From an uncultured Eubacteriales bacterium (GTDB lineage Bacteria > Bacillota > Clostridia > Lachnospirales > Lachnospiraceae): 5,570 nt of DNA. Where the stretch lies: the NCBI GenBank assembly GCA_900313855.1, contig OMSZ01000345.1, positions 1-5,570 on the forward strand, given 5' to 3'. The position numbers were made by a program, and so were the translations under genes. The notes under the pieces were generated by a model, which was given only the letters and a program-made list of their open reading frames with translations, did no database searches and was not told where the DNA came from. Below are positions 5,566-5,570 of the stretch, piece after piece (within the stretch, counting starts at the first letter, position 1; each line of letters begins with the position of its first letter).

Positions 5566-5570
5566 ATCCC

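Noticed and set aside
5464..5570. preQ1 riboswitch ahead of queF
   Set aside because: Expected from gene context, but I see neither the preQ1-I aptamer's conserved loop and A-rich tail nor a preQ1-II fold. The visible hairpins do not match.
5511..5570. tRNA gene suggested by TTCGAATCC near the right edge
   Set aside because: The bases around this T-loop-like string do not form a 5-pair T stem, and no cloverleaf can be drawn. The string is an arm of hairpin 2.

Overview
The window comes from a low-GC, endospore-lineage Firmicute, most likely a clostridial one (the protein style suggests Lachnospiraceae, but that is inference). The signs are an intact spoIIA operon encoding the forespore sigma factor SigF and its regulators, an AT-rich genome, strong GGAGG-type ribosome binding sites and a QueF close to the Bacillus form. 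Every gene lies on the minus strand, so the window is transcribed from its right end (5570) to its left end (1).

Layout in the direction of transcription. (1) 5570-5464 is a GC-rich segment dominated by two strong hairpins. It contrasts sharply with its AT-rich surroundings and looks like an intergenic structured repeat. (2) 5430-2092 is a compact operon: queF (preQ0 reductase), folC (folylpolyglutamate/dihydrofolate synthase), a 49-codon small gene, and a 443-residue membrane protein with an N-terminal zinc ribbon and TPR-like repeats. Intergenic gaps are only 15, 2 and 4 bases. (3) 2091-1851 is a 241-base regulatory interval. It holds three TTAAC-N4-GTTAA dyads in roughly tandem array, a strong intrinsic terminator that closes the queF operon, and a short AT-rich stretch where the spoIIA promoter should lie. 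(4) 1850-256 is the spoIIA operon: spoIIAA (anti-anti-sigma), spoIIAB (anti-sigma kinase) and sigF. (5) 255-178 carries a good extended -10 promoter. (6) 177-1 is the first 59 codons of a 3-dehydroquinate synthase gene (aroB) that runs off the window.

How the genes work together: SpoIIAB binds and inhibits SigF and phosphorylates SpoIIAA. Dephosphorylated SpoIIAA releases SigF in the forespore. All key residues of this partner switch are present. queF and folC belong to two pathways (queuosine and folate) that share the same GTP cyclohydrolase I entry step, which gives a metabolic reason for their adjacency. The small gene and the TPR/zinc-ribbon protein have no function I can assign.

No mobile element gene, CRISPR array, tRNA or rRNA was recognised. 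The least explained items are the three-dyad array ahead of spoIIA, the GC-rich double hairpin ahead of queF, and the small-gene/TPR-protein pair. The annotated genes themselves are mostly ordinary housekeeping and sporulation genes.
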